From Pelagibacteraceae bacterium AG-390-C22 (GTDB lineage: Bacteria; Pseudomonadota; Alphaproteobacteria; Pelagibacterales; Pelagibacteraceae): a DNA stretch of 64,000 bases. The position numbers and the translations under genes were made by a program. The stretch lies in contig QCGX01000003.1 in the NCBI GenBank assembly GCA_003278125.1, positions 44,200 to 108,199 on the forward strand, read 5' to 3'. The notes below the pieces were generated by a model. That model was not told the DNA's origin and did not search any database. It saw only the letters and a program-made list of their open reading frames with translations. Below, piece by piece: positions 56,423-64,000 of this stretch; positions within the stretch are counted from its first letter, which is position 1, and each line of letters opens with the position of its first letter.

Positions 56423-56782
56423 TTATTTTTTAAGTCTTTTAATTTTTTCTAAAATTGTTTTACTTTTCACTTTTAAATTTTCTTTTAGATAATCAGCTTT
56501 TAAACTATATGAATTATAATCGTCAAGACTATTTATATTAGATTTAAGTATATTTTTTACTCCGTTTATTGTCATACCCTTGTCTTTTAATAAGAACTTA
56601 ATCAACTTGATGATGTTTATTTGTTTTTCTGAATAATAACGTCTTTTGTTTAAAATAATTGGCTTAATTTCTTTAAATTCTTTTTCCCAATATCTCAGAA
56701 TATAATTAGATGGTTTTTTTGTTTTATGATTGACTAAATTTAACAAACTAGCTAATTGAGATATATTAATTAATTTAACCAT
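56423..56782 (-). CDS. MerR family transcriptional regulator
   Basis: A 119-residue protein with an N-terminal MerR winged helix-turn-helix (ISQLASLLNLVN, then YILRYWEKEFKEIKPI and RRYYSEKQINIIKLIKFLL). There is no recognisable C-terminal ligand domain or metal-binding cysteines. In alphaproteobacteria a MerR-type gene follows ihfA in this cluster, as here (1-bp overlap). Targets are unknown. Confidence 0.9.
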   Translation of the reverse strand: MVKLINISQLASLLNLVNHKTKKPSNYILRYWEKEFKEIKPIILNKRRYYSEKQINIIKLIKFLLKDKGMTINGVKNILKSNINSLDDYNSYSLKADYLKENLKVKSKTILEKIKRLKK

Positions 56783-57081
56783 TAAAGGTCTTTAATTTTA
56801 ACATTAAGTTTTTTGGAAGCTATAAAGCTTATAGACTTTCTTGCATTTATATTATAAATTTTTTTATTTTTAGGATTGCGTCCTATTCTTTCATTTTTAC
56901 TAATAATTTTAAATGATGCAAAATTTTTAATACTTATTTCCTTATTTTTTATCAAATCCTTTAATATATAAATAAAATCATCGGTAATCTGTTCGGTGTA
57001 CAATTTTGACAATCCTGTCTTTAAATTAATTTTTTTAGATATGTCTTTTTTTGTTAAACTTTTTTTTTTAATTTCTTCCAT
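56782..57081 (-). CDS. ihfA: integration host factor alpha / HU family protein
   Basis: A 99-residue DNA-bending protein of the HU/IHF family. SLTKKDISKKINLKTGLSK opens it, the DNA-inserting arm has NERIGRNPKNKKIYNI (Arg-Asn-Pro motif) and the C-terminal helix ISFIASKKLNVKI. The genomic position after plsX and before merR supports IHF alpha. Its start overlaps the plsX end by 14 bp; fabH, usually between them, is not present. Confidence 0.9.
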   Translation of the reverse strand: MEEIKKKSLTKKDISKKINLKTGLSKLYTEQITDDFIYILKDLIKNKEISIKNFASFKIISKNERIGRNPKNKKIYNINARKSISFIASKKLNVKIKDL

Positions 57082-58105
57082 TTAAATGATCTAAATTACT
57101 TTTGATCTGAACCATTAAATTACCTTTAATAATCTTATAGCATAAGTCAATTGAGTAATAGAATCCAACTTCGCTGGTTGACCCATGACTTTTAACTACA
57201 GGTCCATTTAAACCTAAAAAAATTGCACCATTATACTTATTTGGATCTAACTTTGATTTAAATTTTTTAAGCGAAAAATAAGAAAAAATTAATGATAATT
57301 TTGAAAATATATTTTCTGTTAAAGATTTTTTTAGACTATCTACAACAAATTTAGCTGTTCCTTCAGCTGTTTTGAGAGCAACATTCCCAGTAAATCCATC
57401 TGTAACAATTACATTGCTTTCGCCGTCCATTAAATTATTACCTTCGATATATCCATTAAATATAAAATTCTTATCATTACTTAGGCTTTTTAGTTTAGCA
57501 TGTGTTTTTTTTAATACTTCAGTTCCTTTTATTTCTTCCGAGCCAATGTTTAAAAGAGAAACGTAAGGTTTTTGATTTGGAAAAATTGATTTAAATAAAG
57601 CAGCTCCCATTTCTGAAAAATCAACTAAATTATTTTCATCGCATTCTATATTAGCCCCTAGATCCAAAACTACACTCATACCTTTTTTACTTGGCCATAA
57701 ACCCGCTAAAGCTGGTCTACTTACTTTACTCATCATTTTTAAAATCATTTTAGAAATTACAAAAAGAACTCCCGTATTTCCTGCAGATAAGCTAATATCA
57801 GCGTCACCTTCGATCTGTGCGTTTATAGAATTCCACATGCTTGTATTCTTAGAATTTTTTATTGCTGTCAAAGGAGTTTCTTCATCAGATACAACTGAGT
57901 CCGAATGAATAACTTTAACTAAATTATCTGATATACCTAACCTTGAAAGTTCTTTATTTAAAATTATTTTATTTCCATATAAATGAATAATAAAATCATC
58001 TTTAGTTTTATTTTTATTTAAAAAAATATTTAATCCTTCGATATTTTTTTTTGGTGCATTCTCACCACCCATTGCATCAATAGCAATAGTAATTTTTTTT
58101 TTCAT
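57068..58105 (-). CDS. plsX: phosphate acyltransferase PlsX
   Basis: PlsX makes acyl-phosphate from acyl-ACP for phospholipid synthesis. The 345-residue protein has IAIDAMGGENAPK, LSAGNTGVL, RPALAGLWPS, VLDLGANIECD and the VTDGFTGNVALKTAEG motif, all typical. It is 9 bp downstream of rpmF and overlaps ihfA by 14 bp, without the fabH gene that usually follows plsX. Confidence 0.96.
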   Translation of the reverse strand: MKKKITIAIDAMGGENAPKKNIEGLNIFLNKNKTKDDFIIHLYGNKIILNKELSRLGISDNLVKVIHSDSVVSDEETPLTAIKNSKNTSMWNSINAQIEGDADISLSAGNTGVLFVISKMILKMMSKVSRPALAGLWPSKKGMSVVLDLGANIECDENNLVDFSEMGAALFKSIFPNQKPYVSLLNIGSEEIKGTEVLKKTHAKLKSLSNDKNFIFNGYIEGNNLMDGESNVIVTDGFTGNVALKTAEGTAKFVVDSLKKSLTENIFSKLSLIFSYFSLKKFKSKLDPNKYNGAIFLGLNGPVVKSHGSTSEVGFYYSIDLCYKIIKGNLMVQIKSNLDHLNGRN

Positions 58106-58114
58106 TTTAAATGA

Positions 58115-58288
58115 TTAAATATCTAAAATCTTTTTTCCGTTATAATAACCGGACTTTAAATCTACGTGATGAGATAACTTGTACTCACCACTTTTTTTAT
58201 CCTCAATAATGTTTACTGAAGAAAGTCTATGGTGAGACCTTCTCATCTTTTTTTTCGATACTGATGTTTTTCTTTTTGGTACAGCCAT
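58115..58288 (-). CDS. rpmF: 50S ribosomal protein L32
   Basis: A 57-residue protein read from the ATG at 58288 to the TAA at 58115: it begins [20 protein letters not shown], the L32 signature, and ends with [13 protein letters not shown], typical of alphaproteobacterial L32 without the zinc cysteines. Order bamE / CBP3 chaperone - rpmF - plsX is conserved in alphaproteobacteria. It starts 2 bp after the chaperone stop. Confidence 0.97.
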   Translation of the reverse strand: MAVPKRKTSVSKKKMRRSHHRLSSVNIIEDKKSGEYKLSHHVDLKSGYYNGKKILDI

Positions 58289-58290
58289 TT

Positions 58291-58785
58291 TTAAACCTTA
58301 AAATTTAAGGCATCTTTTATCATGGTTTCAGGATGTAATTCAAAACAAAAATCATAAAAATTAATGAAATATTCATTAAAAAGCTGATATTTTTTGGAGT
58401 TCGAATCATCTAATTGAGGAAAATACTTTATAATCAAATTTTTGTTTATTATTAGTTTATCATCAGATTTGTTTATCTTTAATAAAATATCGTAAAAAAT
58501 CTTATTGAGATTTTTCATTTTTTTATTAACAGCCACATCGCCTAAACCTAATTCACGCAAATTATTTTCTATAGCATTAAATAAATCATCATATGAATCT
58601 TGAGGAAAATTGATTTTATTTCTTTTATAGATTATTAGGAATAATGAAAAATGTATAAACATAAGGTAAATTCTTGTTTCAAAGGTGTCTTTTAAATTGA
58701 TTTTGTTATAAAAATACAAATTTCGAGACAAACTCAATAATGTGTTGTAAAGATCTAAATTATGGTTTTTAGTTTTAAATATCAT
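58291..58785 (-). CDS. ubiquinol-cytochrome c chaperone (CBP3/UQCC1-like)
   Basis: A 164-residue protein of the CBP3 family, needed for assembly of the cytochrome bc1 complex. The family core is visible: [35 protein letters not shown] and [16 protein letters not shown]. Its 5' end overlaps the 5' end of the divergent bamE by 24 bp. The DUF177 gene that often follows in related genomes is absent; rpmF begins 2 bp after the stop. Confidence 0.88.
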   Translation of the reverse strand: MIFKTKNHNLDLYNTLLSLSRNLYFYNKINLKDTFETRIYLMFIHFSLFLIIYKRNKINFPQDSYDDLFNAIENNLRELGLGDVAVNKKMKNLNKIFYDILLKINKSDDKLIINKNLIIKYFPQLDDSNSKKYQLFNEYFINFYDFCFELHPETMIKDALNFKV

Positions 58786-59226
58786 TATAAAAATATTCTT
58801 TTCTTTATATTTTTTATTTTATTAGGCTGTCAATTACAAGAGCCAGCAAAAAATCATGGAATTCTATTCCTAGATAATAGATCAGACAAATTAACTATAA
58901 ATAAATCAAATAAAAATGATGTGATAAAGATATTAGGTCATCCTCATGCAAAAACCTTTGATGAAGATGATGTTTGGATTTACATAGAAAGAACTTTGTC
59001 TAAAGGAAAATATCATAACTTAGGACGTCATAAACTTAAAACAAATAATACGTTAATTCTGAATTTTGACAAATATGGAGTGCTAAAATCTAAAGATTTT
59101 TATGATAAAAACGATATTAATAAAATTAAATTTTCCAAAAAAACAACAACAAATGATTTAAGAAAAAGTAGTTTTGTCGAAAACTTTTTACAAAGTGTTA
59201 AGAGTAAAATGTACGGTAAAAAATAA
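58762..59226 (+). CDS. bamE: outer membrane assembly factor BamE (SmpA/OmlA)
   Basis: A 154-residue lipoprotein of the BAM complex, which inserts beta-barrel proteins in the outer membrane. Signal peptide 1-22 with lipobox LLGC (Cys23); the SmpA/OmlA domain follows (NKNDVIKILGHPHAK, then DDVWIYIERT and LILNFDKYGVLKS). The C-terminal tail is Lys-rich. No alternative ATG exists before the lipobox, so the overlap of its start with the divergent chaperone gene is real. Confidence 0.88.
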   Translation: MVFSFKYHYKNILFFIFFILLGCQLQEPAKNHGILFLDNRSDKLTINKSNKNDVIKILGHPHAKTFDEDDVWIYIERTLSKGKYHNLGRHKLKTNNTLILNFDKYGVLKSKDFYDKNDINKIKFSKKTTTNDLRKSSFVENFLQSVKSKMYGKK

Positions 59227-59227
59227 A

Positions 59228-61333
59228 TTAGTGAGCAATTACAGCCAGCAGTAATAATGCTACAATATTAGTAATTTTTATCATCGGATTAACTGCAGGA
59301 CCAGCCGTATCTTTGTAAGGATCGCCAACAGTGTCACCTGTAACTGCAGATTTATGAGCTTCAGAACCTTTACCGCCATAATTTCCATCTTCAATGTATT
59401 TTTTAGCATTATCCCAAGCCCCACCTCCTGCAGTCATTGAAACAGCCACGAACAATCCAGTTATTATAACTCCTAATAACATAGCACCTAAAGAAGAGAG
59501 AGCAGCTTCAAGACCACCTATTTGTAAAATTATAAAATATAAAATAATCGGTGATAAAACTGGTAATAAAGACGGTATAATCATTTCTTTAATTGCAGCT
59601 CTTGTAAGTAAATCAACTAATCTTCCATAGTCGGGCTTTCTTTTGCCTTTCATAATTCCAGGTATTTTTTTAAATTGCCTTCTAACTTCAATTACCACCG
59701 CGCCTCCTGCTCGACCTACTGCTTGCATTCCCATAGAACCAAATAAATATGGCAACATACCTCCAATTAATAATCCAGCTACTACAAATGGATTAGATAA
59801 ATCGAATGTTACATTTACACCTTCTAAAGCTGAATTTTTAACTTTAGAGAAATATTTGATGTCTTCAGTATAAGCCGCAAATAAAACTAGAGCACCTAGC
59901 CCAGCTGATCCTATTGCATAGCCTTTAGTTACAGCTTTAGTTGTATTGCCTACGGCATCGAGTGCATCTGTAGTTTTTCTAACATTTTTTGGAAGCTTAG
60001 ACATTTCAGCTATTCCTCCAGCATTATCTGTGACTGGGCCATAAGCATCTAAAGCAACAACCATTCCTGTTAAAGCTAGCATTGCTGTTACAGCTATCGC
60101 AATTCCAAAAAGTCCAGCTAAACTATTTGTATATAAAATTCCCGCAACTATAATCAAAGCTGGTATTGCTGTCGCTTCCATAGAAACAGCTAAACCTTGT
60201 ATAACATTTGTTCCGTGACCAGTTGTTGATGATTTTGCTACAGATTTGACTGGCCTATAATTAGTACCAGTATAATATTCAGTAACCCAAATTAATAAAC
60301 CTGTAATTATAAATCCAACTACTCCGCAAATATAAAGATCTAAACCAGAAAAAATTGCCCCTGCATTATTATTATAAGTACTTTTTAATCCAACAATAGC
60401 TTCTGTAACTGGGTATAAAACCAACAATGATGTAACTGCTGTTACTATAAATCCTTTATAAAGCGCTCCCATGATATTTTTATTTTTACCTAATTTAACA
60501 AACCATGTGCCAACTATTGAAGTAATTATACATGCTCCGCCTATAGCTAAAGGATAAATCATTAAATTATAATCCTGAGGTGAAAATATTGATGCTAAAA
60601 CCATAGTAGCAACGATTGTTACAGCATATGTTTCGAATAAATCTGCAGCCATTCCTGCGCAGTCACCAACATTATCCCCAACGTTGTCAGCTATAACAGC
60701 TGGATTTCTTGGATCATCTTCTGGAATGCCGGCCTCCACTTTACCAACTAAATCAGCCCCAACATCAGCTCCTTTAGTAAATATACCACCGCCCAATCTA
60801 GCAAAAATTGAAATCAACGATGCTCCAAAGCCTAATGCGACTAAAGCATTAATGATTTCTCTGCTATCTACTTCCAATTCAATCAATATTATATAATAAA
60901 TTGTAATAGCTAATAATGCCAATCCAGCAACTAACAAACCTGTTATTGCGCCTGATTTAAAAGCAATTGTTAAACCGGCTTGTAAACTTTTTCTGGATGC
61001 TTCTGCAGTTCTTACGTTAGCTTTAACAGAAATAAGCATGCCAACATATCCAGCAACTCCAGACAAAAATGCTCCAATAAAATAACCTAAGCCTACAAGA
61101 TAATTAAAAAAATAGGTTACGATTGCTAATACTATAACGCCTACAACTGCTATGGTTTTGTATTGACGGTTTAGATATGCCTTTGCACCCACCTGTATTG
61201 CTTCAGCTATTTCTTGCATTCTATTATTCCCTGGACTTGATGAAAGAATTTGACCTGATAATAGATAGCTATAAGCTACAGCGAGAATTCCTGTGAATGA
61301 TATTAAGTATAGTAATTCTAAATAATTATTCAT
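59228..61333 (-). CDS. hppA: membrane pyrophosphatase, H+-pumping, K+-independent type
   Basis: HppA couples pyrophosphate hydrolysis to proton pumping across the inner membrane. The 701-residue protein has about 16 helices and the catalytic loops [37 protein letters not shown] and [15 protein letters not shown]. The potassium determinant reads [12 protein letters not shown], with Lys where K+-dependent enzymes have Ala, indicating a K+-independent proton pump. The leader (61334-61413) contains a nested inverted repeat. Such pumps are common in SAR11 and suit energy-limited life. Confidence 0.97.
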   Translation of the reverse strand: MNNYLELLYLISFTGILAVAYSYLLSGQILSSSPGNNRMQEIAEAIQVGAKAYLNRQYKTIAVVGVIVLAIVTYFFNYLVGLGYFIGAFLSGVAGYVGMLISVKANVRTAEASRKSLQAGLTIAFKSGAITGLLVAGLALLAITIYYIILIELEVDSREIINALVALGFGASLISIFARLGGGIFTKGADVGADLVGKVEAGIPEDDPRNPAVIADNVGDNVGDCAGMAADLFETYAVTIVATMVLASIFSPQDYNLMIYPLAIGGACIITSIVGTWFVKLGKNKNIMGALYKGFIVTAVTSLLVLYPVTEAIVGLKSTYNNNAGAIFSGLDLYICGVVGFIITGLLIWVTEYYTGTNYRPVKSVAKSSTTGHGTNVIQGLAVSMEATAIPALIIVAGILYTNSLAGLFGIAIAVTAMLALTGMVVALDAYGPVTDNAGGIAEMSKLPKNVRKTTDALDAVGNTTKAVTKGYAIGSAGLGALVLFAAYTEDIKYFSKVKNSALEGVNVTFDLSNPFVVAGLLIGGMLPYLFGSMGMQAVGRAGGAVVIEVRRQFKKIPGIMKGKRKPDYGRLVDLLTRAAIKEMIIPSLLPVLSPIILYFIILQIGGLEAALSSLGAMLLGVIITGLFVAVSMTAGGGAWDNAKKYIEDGNYGGKGSEAHKSAVTGDTVGDPYKDTAGPAVNPMIKITNIVALLLLAVIAH

Positions 61334-61340
61334 TTATATG

Positions 61341-61389
61341 AGGGATAAATGCCAAAAATATTTAAAAAAGGCAAGTTAAACTTATCCCT
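61341..61389 (-). promoter_or_regulatory. nested inverted repeat in the hppA leader
   Basis: Outer arms agggataa (61341-61348) and ttatccct (61382-61389) enclose inner arms tgcc (61350-61353) and ggca (61370-61373). On the transcribed minus strand this would fold as a long hairpin 7 bases upstream of the hppA start, after nusB. No U-tract follows, so it is more a leader structure than a terminator. Confidence 0.35.
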
Positions 61390-61413
61390 TATTAGTGGTA
61401 AAATGTCAGTTAA

Positions 61414-61815
61414 TCACTCTTTTCTAATAAATTTTGATAACTTATCTAAAATAGCATTCAGATAACTTATTTGAGACTTTTCCAAAAAGAATTCAGAAGC
61501 CTTAACGTACTCACTAATAACAACATTTTTTGGCGTGTTATGTTTGAAAATGAGTTCAAAAACTGCAGAAAATAATATGATTTTTAATAATTTATCTGTT
61601 TTCTCCAGATTAATATCTTTGTCTAAGTGTTTAACAATAGTTTCTTCGATAAGATCTTTTCTTTCTAGAGTTCCTTCAGTAACATCTTTAATAAATTTTT
61701 TATATTGGTTTTTTGAATAGATAATTTGCTCATCAGGATTCATTAAATGACCATATATTTTTTGAATGACTCGAATTCTTGGACTAGAGTTTATTTTATT
61801 ATTCTGTGAAATCAT
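61414..61815 (-). CDS. nusB: transcription antitermination factor NusB
   Basis: NusB binds boxA RNA with S10 during rRNA antitermination. The 133-residue helical protein has SPRIRVIQKIYGHLMNPDEQI at the start, and LLKIILFSAVFELIF followed by TPKNVVISEYVKASEFF, which are the family's core helices, with SYLNAILDKLSK at the end. It follows ribH by 15 bp, a classical order. Confidence 0.93.
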   Translation of the reverse strand: MISQNNKINSSPRIRVIQKIYGHLMNPDEQIIYSKNQYKKFIKDVTEGTLERKDLIEETIVKHLDKDINLEKTDKLLKIILFSAVFELIFKHNTPKNVVISEYVKASEFFLEKSQISYLNAILDKLSKFIRKE

Positions 61816-61830
61816 CTAAAAAATTTCTAA

Positions 61831-62232
61831 TCAGTAATATTTGTTTGGTTTCAAAACATTAAGGACTGCTTTTGTGGCTTCATCACCTTTAATGTTTCTT
61901 TCATCAGCTTGTTTATTATTTAAGCAAGTTAAAACTGCATTACCAATTGGCTTTTTGTATGTTATAGCTATTTCCATTAGACCGTTTGTTATAGCTTGAG
62001 AAATTAAAGTAAAATTAGGAGTTTCACCTTTAATTATAATACCTAGGGCAATAAAACCATCAAACTTATTTATATTTCTTGAAATAGTGACAGGTATTTC
62101 AAAAGCGCCATTAACTAATATCTCCTTGAAACTTATTTTTTCTTGTTGCAAAATTGAAATTGCAGATTTAGACAAGTGAGACGTGTCATTATATCTTGAT
62201 CTAACAATTAGAATTTTAGGTTTTTTTTTCAT
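61831..62232 (-). CDS. ribH: 6,7-dimethyl-8-ribityllumazine synthase
   Basis: RibH condenses the ribityl-pyrimidine with 3,4-dihydroxybutanone phosphate, the penultimate riboflavin step. The 133-residue protein has VNGAFEIPVTISRN (substrate loop), ALGIIIKGETPNF and ITNGLMEIAITYKKPIGNAVLT with the conserved His replaced in the GETPHF position by Asn (ETPNF). Overlaps ribB by 4 bp. Confidence 0.93.
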   Translation of the reverse strand: MKKKPKILIVRSRYNDTSHLSKSAISILQQEKISFKEILVNGAFEIPVTISRNINKFDGFIALGIIIKGETPNFTLISQAITNGLMEIAITYKKPIGNAVLTCLNNKQADERNIKGDEATKAVLNVLKPNKYY

Positions 62233-63290
62233 TTAATAATTTCCTGCTTTGATATTTTTATACCATAACCCTTAAGTGCAATAATACGTTTTGTTGTTCT
62301 AGAAACTAATATCATCTTTTTTATTTTTAATTCTTTAATTATTTGGGCTCCAATACCATAATATCTCAATATTTTGTTATTTTCTGAAGGTGCAGGTTGG
62401 AGATTACTTCCTTTGATTAAAATTAGAGCAAAATTATTGAATTTATTAAGGTGTTTTAGAGAGCTTTTAAAAATATCTTTATTAAAGTTAAAGAAACTGT
62501 TTAGAACGTTAGTAGATATTACTCTTACTCTAGAAGCTTTATTTTTATTAAATTTACCTTTTGTAATAGAGTAATGCTCTGATCCGTCTAGTTTATTTTT
62601 AAAAGTTTTTAAATCAAACTTTCCAAATTTCTTAATTTTTATTTTTTTGTTTGAGATACATTTAATTAGTTTTTCATTTCTAAGTCTGTATGAAATTAAA
62701 TCTTCAATTTTTGCAATTTTTAGTCTATGTTTTTTTGCAAAAATAATTAAATTTTTATAACGAGCCATTGTTCCATCCTCATTCATAACTTCACAAATAA
62801 CAGCGCTAGGATTTAATTTAGCTAATTTAGAGATATCCACTGATGCTTCGGTGTGGCCTGCTCTTTCAAGAACACCTCCATCCTTAGCAACTAGAGGAAA
62901 TACATGGCCAGGAGAAACTATGCTATTTCTATTTGAGTTTGGTTTAATAGCAACTTTAATTGTTTTTGCTCGATCATGTGCTGAAATACCAGTTGTAACA
63001 CCTTTTTTTGCTTCTATAGAAATTGTAAAGGCAGTTTGAGTTCTAGATTTATTAATTGAGGACATTAAAGGTAAATTTAACTTTTTAACTTTTTTTGAAG
63101 TAAGAGCTAGACAAATTAAACCTCTTCCATGTTTAGCCATAAAATTAATATTATTTGAATTACATTTTGAACCAGGAATTACCAAGTCACCTTCATTCTC
63201 TCTATCTCCATCATCAACAAGAATAAACATTTTACCTTTCTTGGCATCACGTAAAATTTCTTTTATTTGAGAAAATGCTTTTTTTTTCAT
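62229..63290 (-). CDS. ribB: 3,4-dihydroxy-2-butanone-4-phosphate synthase with degenerate RibA domain
   Basis: The N-terminal half (about 1-205) is RibB, which makes the four-carbon unit of riboflavin from ribulose-5-phosphate: FILVDDGDRENEGDLVIPG, KHGRGLICLAL, TTGISAHDR, SPGHVFPL and GHTEASVD are visible. The C-terminal half (about 220-353) resembles GTP cyclohydrolase II (FGKFDLKTFKNKLDGSEHY, then LRYYGIGAQII and IIALKGYGIKI), but the zinc CxDxxxS..CDC cysteines and the HEGRG motif are missing, so GTP hydrolysis is unlikely. It resembles fusion proteins described as RibBX. Overlaps ribH by 4 bp and ribE by 1 bp. Confidence 0.9.
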   Translation of the reverse strand: MKKKAFSQIKEILRDAKKGKMFILVDDGDRENEGDLVIPGSKCNSNNINFMAKHGRGLICLALTSKKVKKLNLPLMSSINKSRTQTAFTISIEAKKGVTTGISAHDRAKTIKVAIKPNSNRNSIVSPGHVFPLVAKDGGVLERAGHTEASVDISKLAKLNPSAVICEVMNEDGTMARYKNLIIFAKKHRLKIAKIEDLISYRLRNEKLIKCISNKKIKIKKFGKFDLKTFKNKLDGSEHYSITKGKFNKNKASRVRVISTNVLNSFFNFNKDIFKSSLKHLNKFNNFALILIKGSNLQPAPSENNKILRYYGIGAQIIKELKIKKMILVSRTTKRIIALKGYGIKISKQEIIK

Positions 63291-63889
63291 TAATTGGATA
63301 ATTTCATTATATATTTTCCAAAAATATCTAATTCTACATTAACAATATCTTTGTTCTTTAAATTCTGTAAATTAGTAAGTTTTAAAGTATGAGGTATTAC
63401 ATTAATTTCAAAAAATTCCTTAACAACTTTTGAAATAGTCAATGAAACTCCATTAATAGATATAGAAGCTTTTTCAATCAAATATTTGTTTAACTTTCGA
63501 TTTTTTAGTTCTAATTTAATTATCCAAGTTTTATCGACTATAGATATTTTTTTAATTTTAGCAGTAGAGTCTACGTGACCTTGAACATAATGTCCTGAAA
63601 TCTTTTGTCCATTTAGTAAAGACTTTTCAATATTTATAAATTTACCAATTTTAGTATATTTAAAGTTTGATCTTTTAAGAGTTTCCTTTGAAAGATAAAA
63701 TAAAAAAGATTTTTTTTTAATTCTTATTAAAGTTAGACAAACTCCATCGCAACATACTGATTCACCAATATCGGATTTTTTAAACTTAATATTTGAAGAT
63801 ATTTCAATAACAAGACTCCCTGACACATATCTAGGATTTCTTCTGATGCTTTTGATCACCCCCTTGTTGTATATAATTCCATTAAACAT
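63290..63889 (-). CDS. ribE: riboflavin synthase alpha chain
   Basis: Riboflavin synthase dismutates two lumazines to riboflavin. The 199-residue protein has the two lumazine-binding repeats: MFNGIIYNKGVIKSI and DIGESVCCDGVCLTL in the first, GHYVQGHVDST and ASISINGVSLTI in the second. It overlaps the ribD stop by one base (TAATG) and ribB by one base, so the four rib genes are cotranscribed. Confidence 0.95.
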   Translation of the reverse strand: MFNGIIYNKGVIKSIRRNPRYVSGSLVIEISSNIKFKKSDIGESVCCDGVCLTLIRIKKKSFLFYLSKETLKRSNFKYTKIGKFINIEKSLLNGQKISGHYVQGHVDSTAKIKKISIVDKTWIIKLELKNRKLNKYLIEKASISINGVSLTISKVVKEFFEINVIPHTLKLTNLQNLKNKDIVNVELDIFGKYIMKLSN

Positions 63890-64000
63890 TATTTAAATTT
63901 GATTTTGTATAGTTTATCTCCACTTAAGTTAACATTAACTTTCTCTTTTAAAGTTAGTTCTTTTAGCAACTTATTAGATGTATTATTTCTACCATTTTTT
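63889..64000 (-). CDS. ribD: riboflavin biosynthesis protein RibD, C-terminal end (partial)
   Basis: Only the last 36 codons are in the window, ending with LSGDKLYKIKFK and a TAA that overlaps the ribE start. The sequence alone is not diagnostic; the name rests on the conserved ribD-ribE-ribB-ribH-nusB order and on the LSGDKLYKI-like ending seen in RibD reductase domains. Confidence 0.65.
   Translation of the reverse strand, partial: KNGRNNTSNKLLKELTLKEKVNVNLSGDKLYKIKFK

Overview
This window is a piece of a very AT-rich, densely packed alphaproteobacterial chromosome. I read it as SAR11 (Pelagibacterales). The reasons are the strong A/T bias, gene ends that abut or overlap by a few bases, a DMSP demethylase (dmdA) that resembles the Pelagibacter enzyme closely from memory, a membrane pyrophosphatase, and several gene orders typical of alphaproteobacteria: uvrA-ssb-gyrA, recG/sdhE, bamE/CBP3 chaperone-rpmF-plsX-ihfA-merR, and ribD-ribE-ribB-ribH-nusB. 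No database search was possible; assignments rest on motifs and remembered family features.

Layout. 1-7669: repair, replication and housekeeping genes (uvrA partial, ssb, gyrA, coaD, a cyclophilin, tgt). 7719-8340: tRNA-Lys followed by a 546-bp insert that ends in an exact 45-bp copy of the tRNA 3' half. 8350-20467: M48 lipoprotein protease, DUF502 protein, recG, sdhE, tRNA-Ser, then a cell-wall and replication run (mltB-like, RlpA-like, dacA, tmk, holB, metG, tatD, an MBL hydrolase) and a glutathione peroxidase. 20467-24823 (leftward apart from the tRNA): NifU-like scaffold, nhaA, tRNA-Pro, and an odd aminotransferase/GMC-oxidoreductase pair. 24924-35911: one long rightward cluster with a FadN-like bifunctional enzyme, acyl-CoA dehydrogenase, acyl-CoA ligase, OsmC, ECHDC3-like protein, alpha/beta hydrolase, dmdA, an NDUFS4-like complex I subunit, an SbmA/BacA-like transporter and an AEC carrier; the core reads as DMSP demethylation.

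35912-38049 looks foreign: a 411-bp gap with a coding-like remnant, an alkyltransferase (MGMT) domain and a cupin whose base composition is richer in G+C than the surroundings, then a tyrosine recombinase. 38046-45109 is a surface-polysaccharide block (FkbM methyltransferase, three glycosyltransferases including a two-domain fusion, gmd and an epimerase, plus a GIY-YIG gene). After an aldehyde dehydrogenase, 46602-48268 is a second tRNA-anchored insert: three unknown genes between tRNA-Glu and a 33-bp copy of its 3' end. From 48290 on, core genes resume: recJ, glpX, hom, argC, rpsI-rplM, ctaA, a chorismate mutase, rpmG, merR, ihfA, plsX, rpmF, CBP3 chaperone, bamE, hppA, nusB and the riboflavin genes.

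The main discovery candidates are the two small integrase-less elements inserted at the 3' ends of tRNA-Lys and tRNA-Glu. Both have the geometry expected of tyrosine-recombinase integration, and both carry only small genes of unknown function. The only recombinase in view lies elsewhere (37093-38049). Secondary points are enzymes missing residues normally considered essential (Tgt zinc ligands, RibA domain of RibB, ECHDC3-like glutamates, RlpA-like aspartate) and the absence of fabH from the plsX-ihfA locus.
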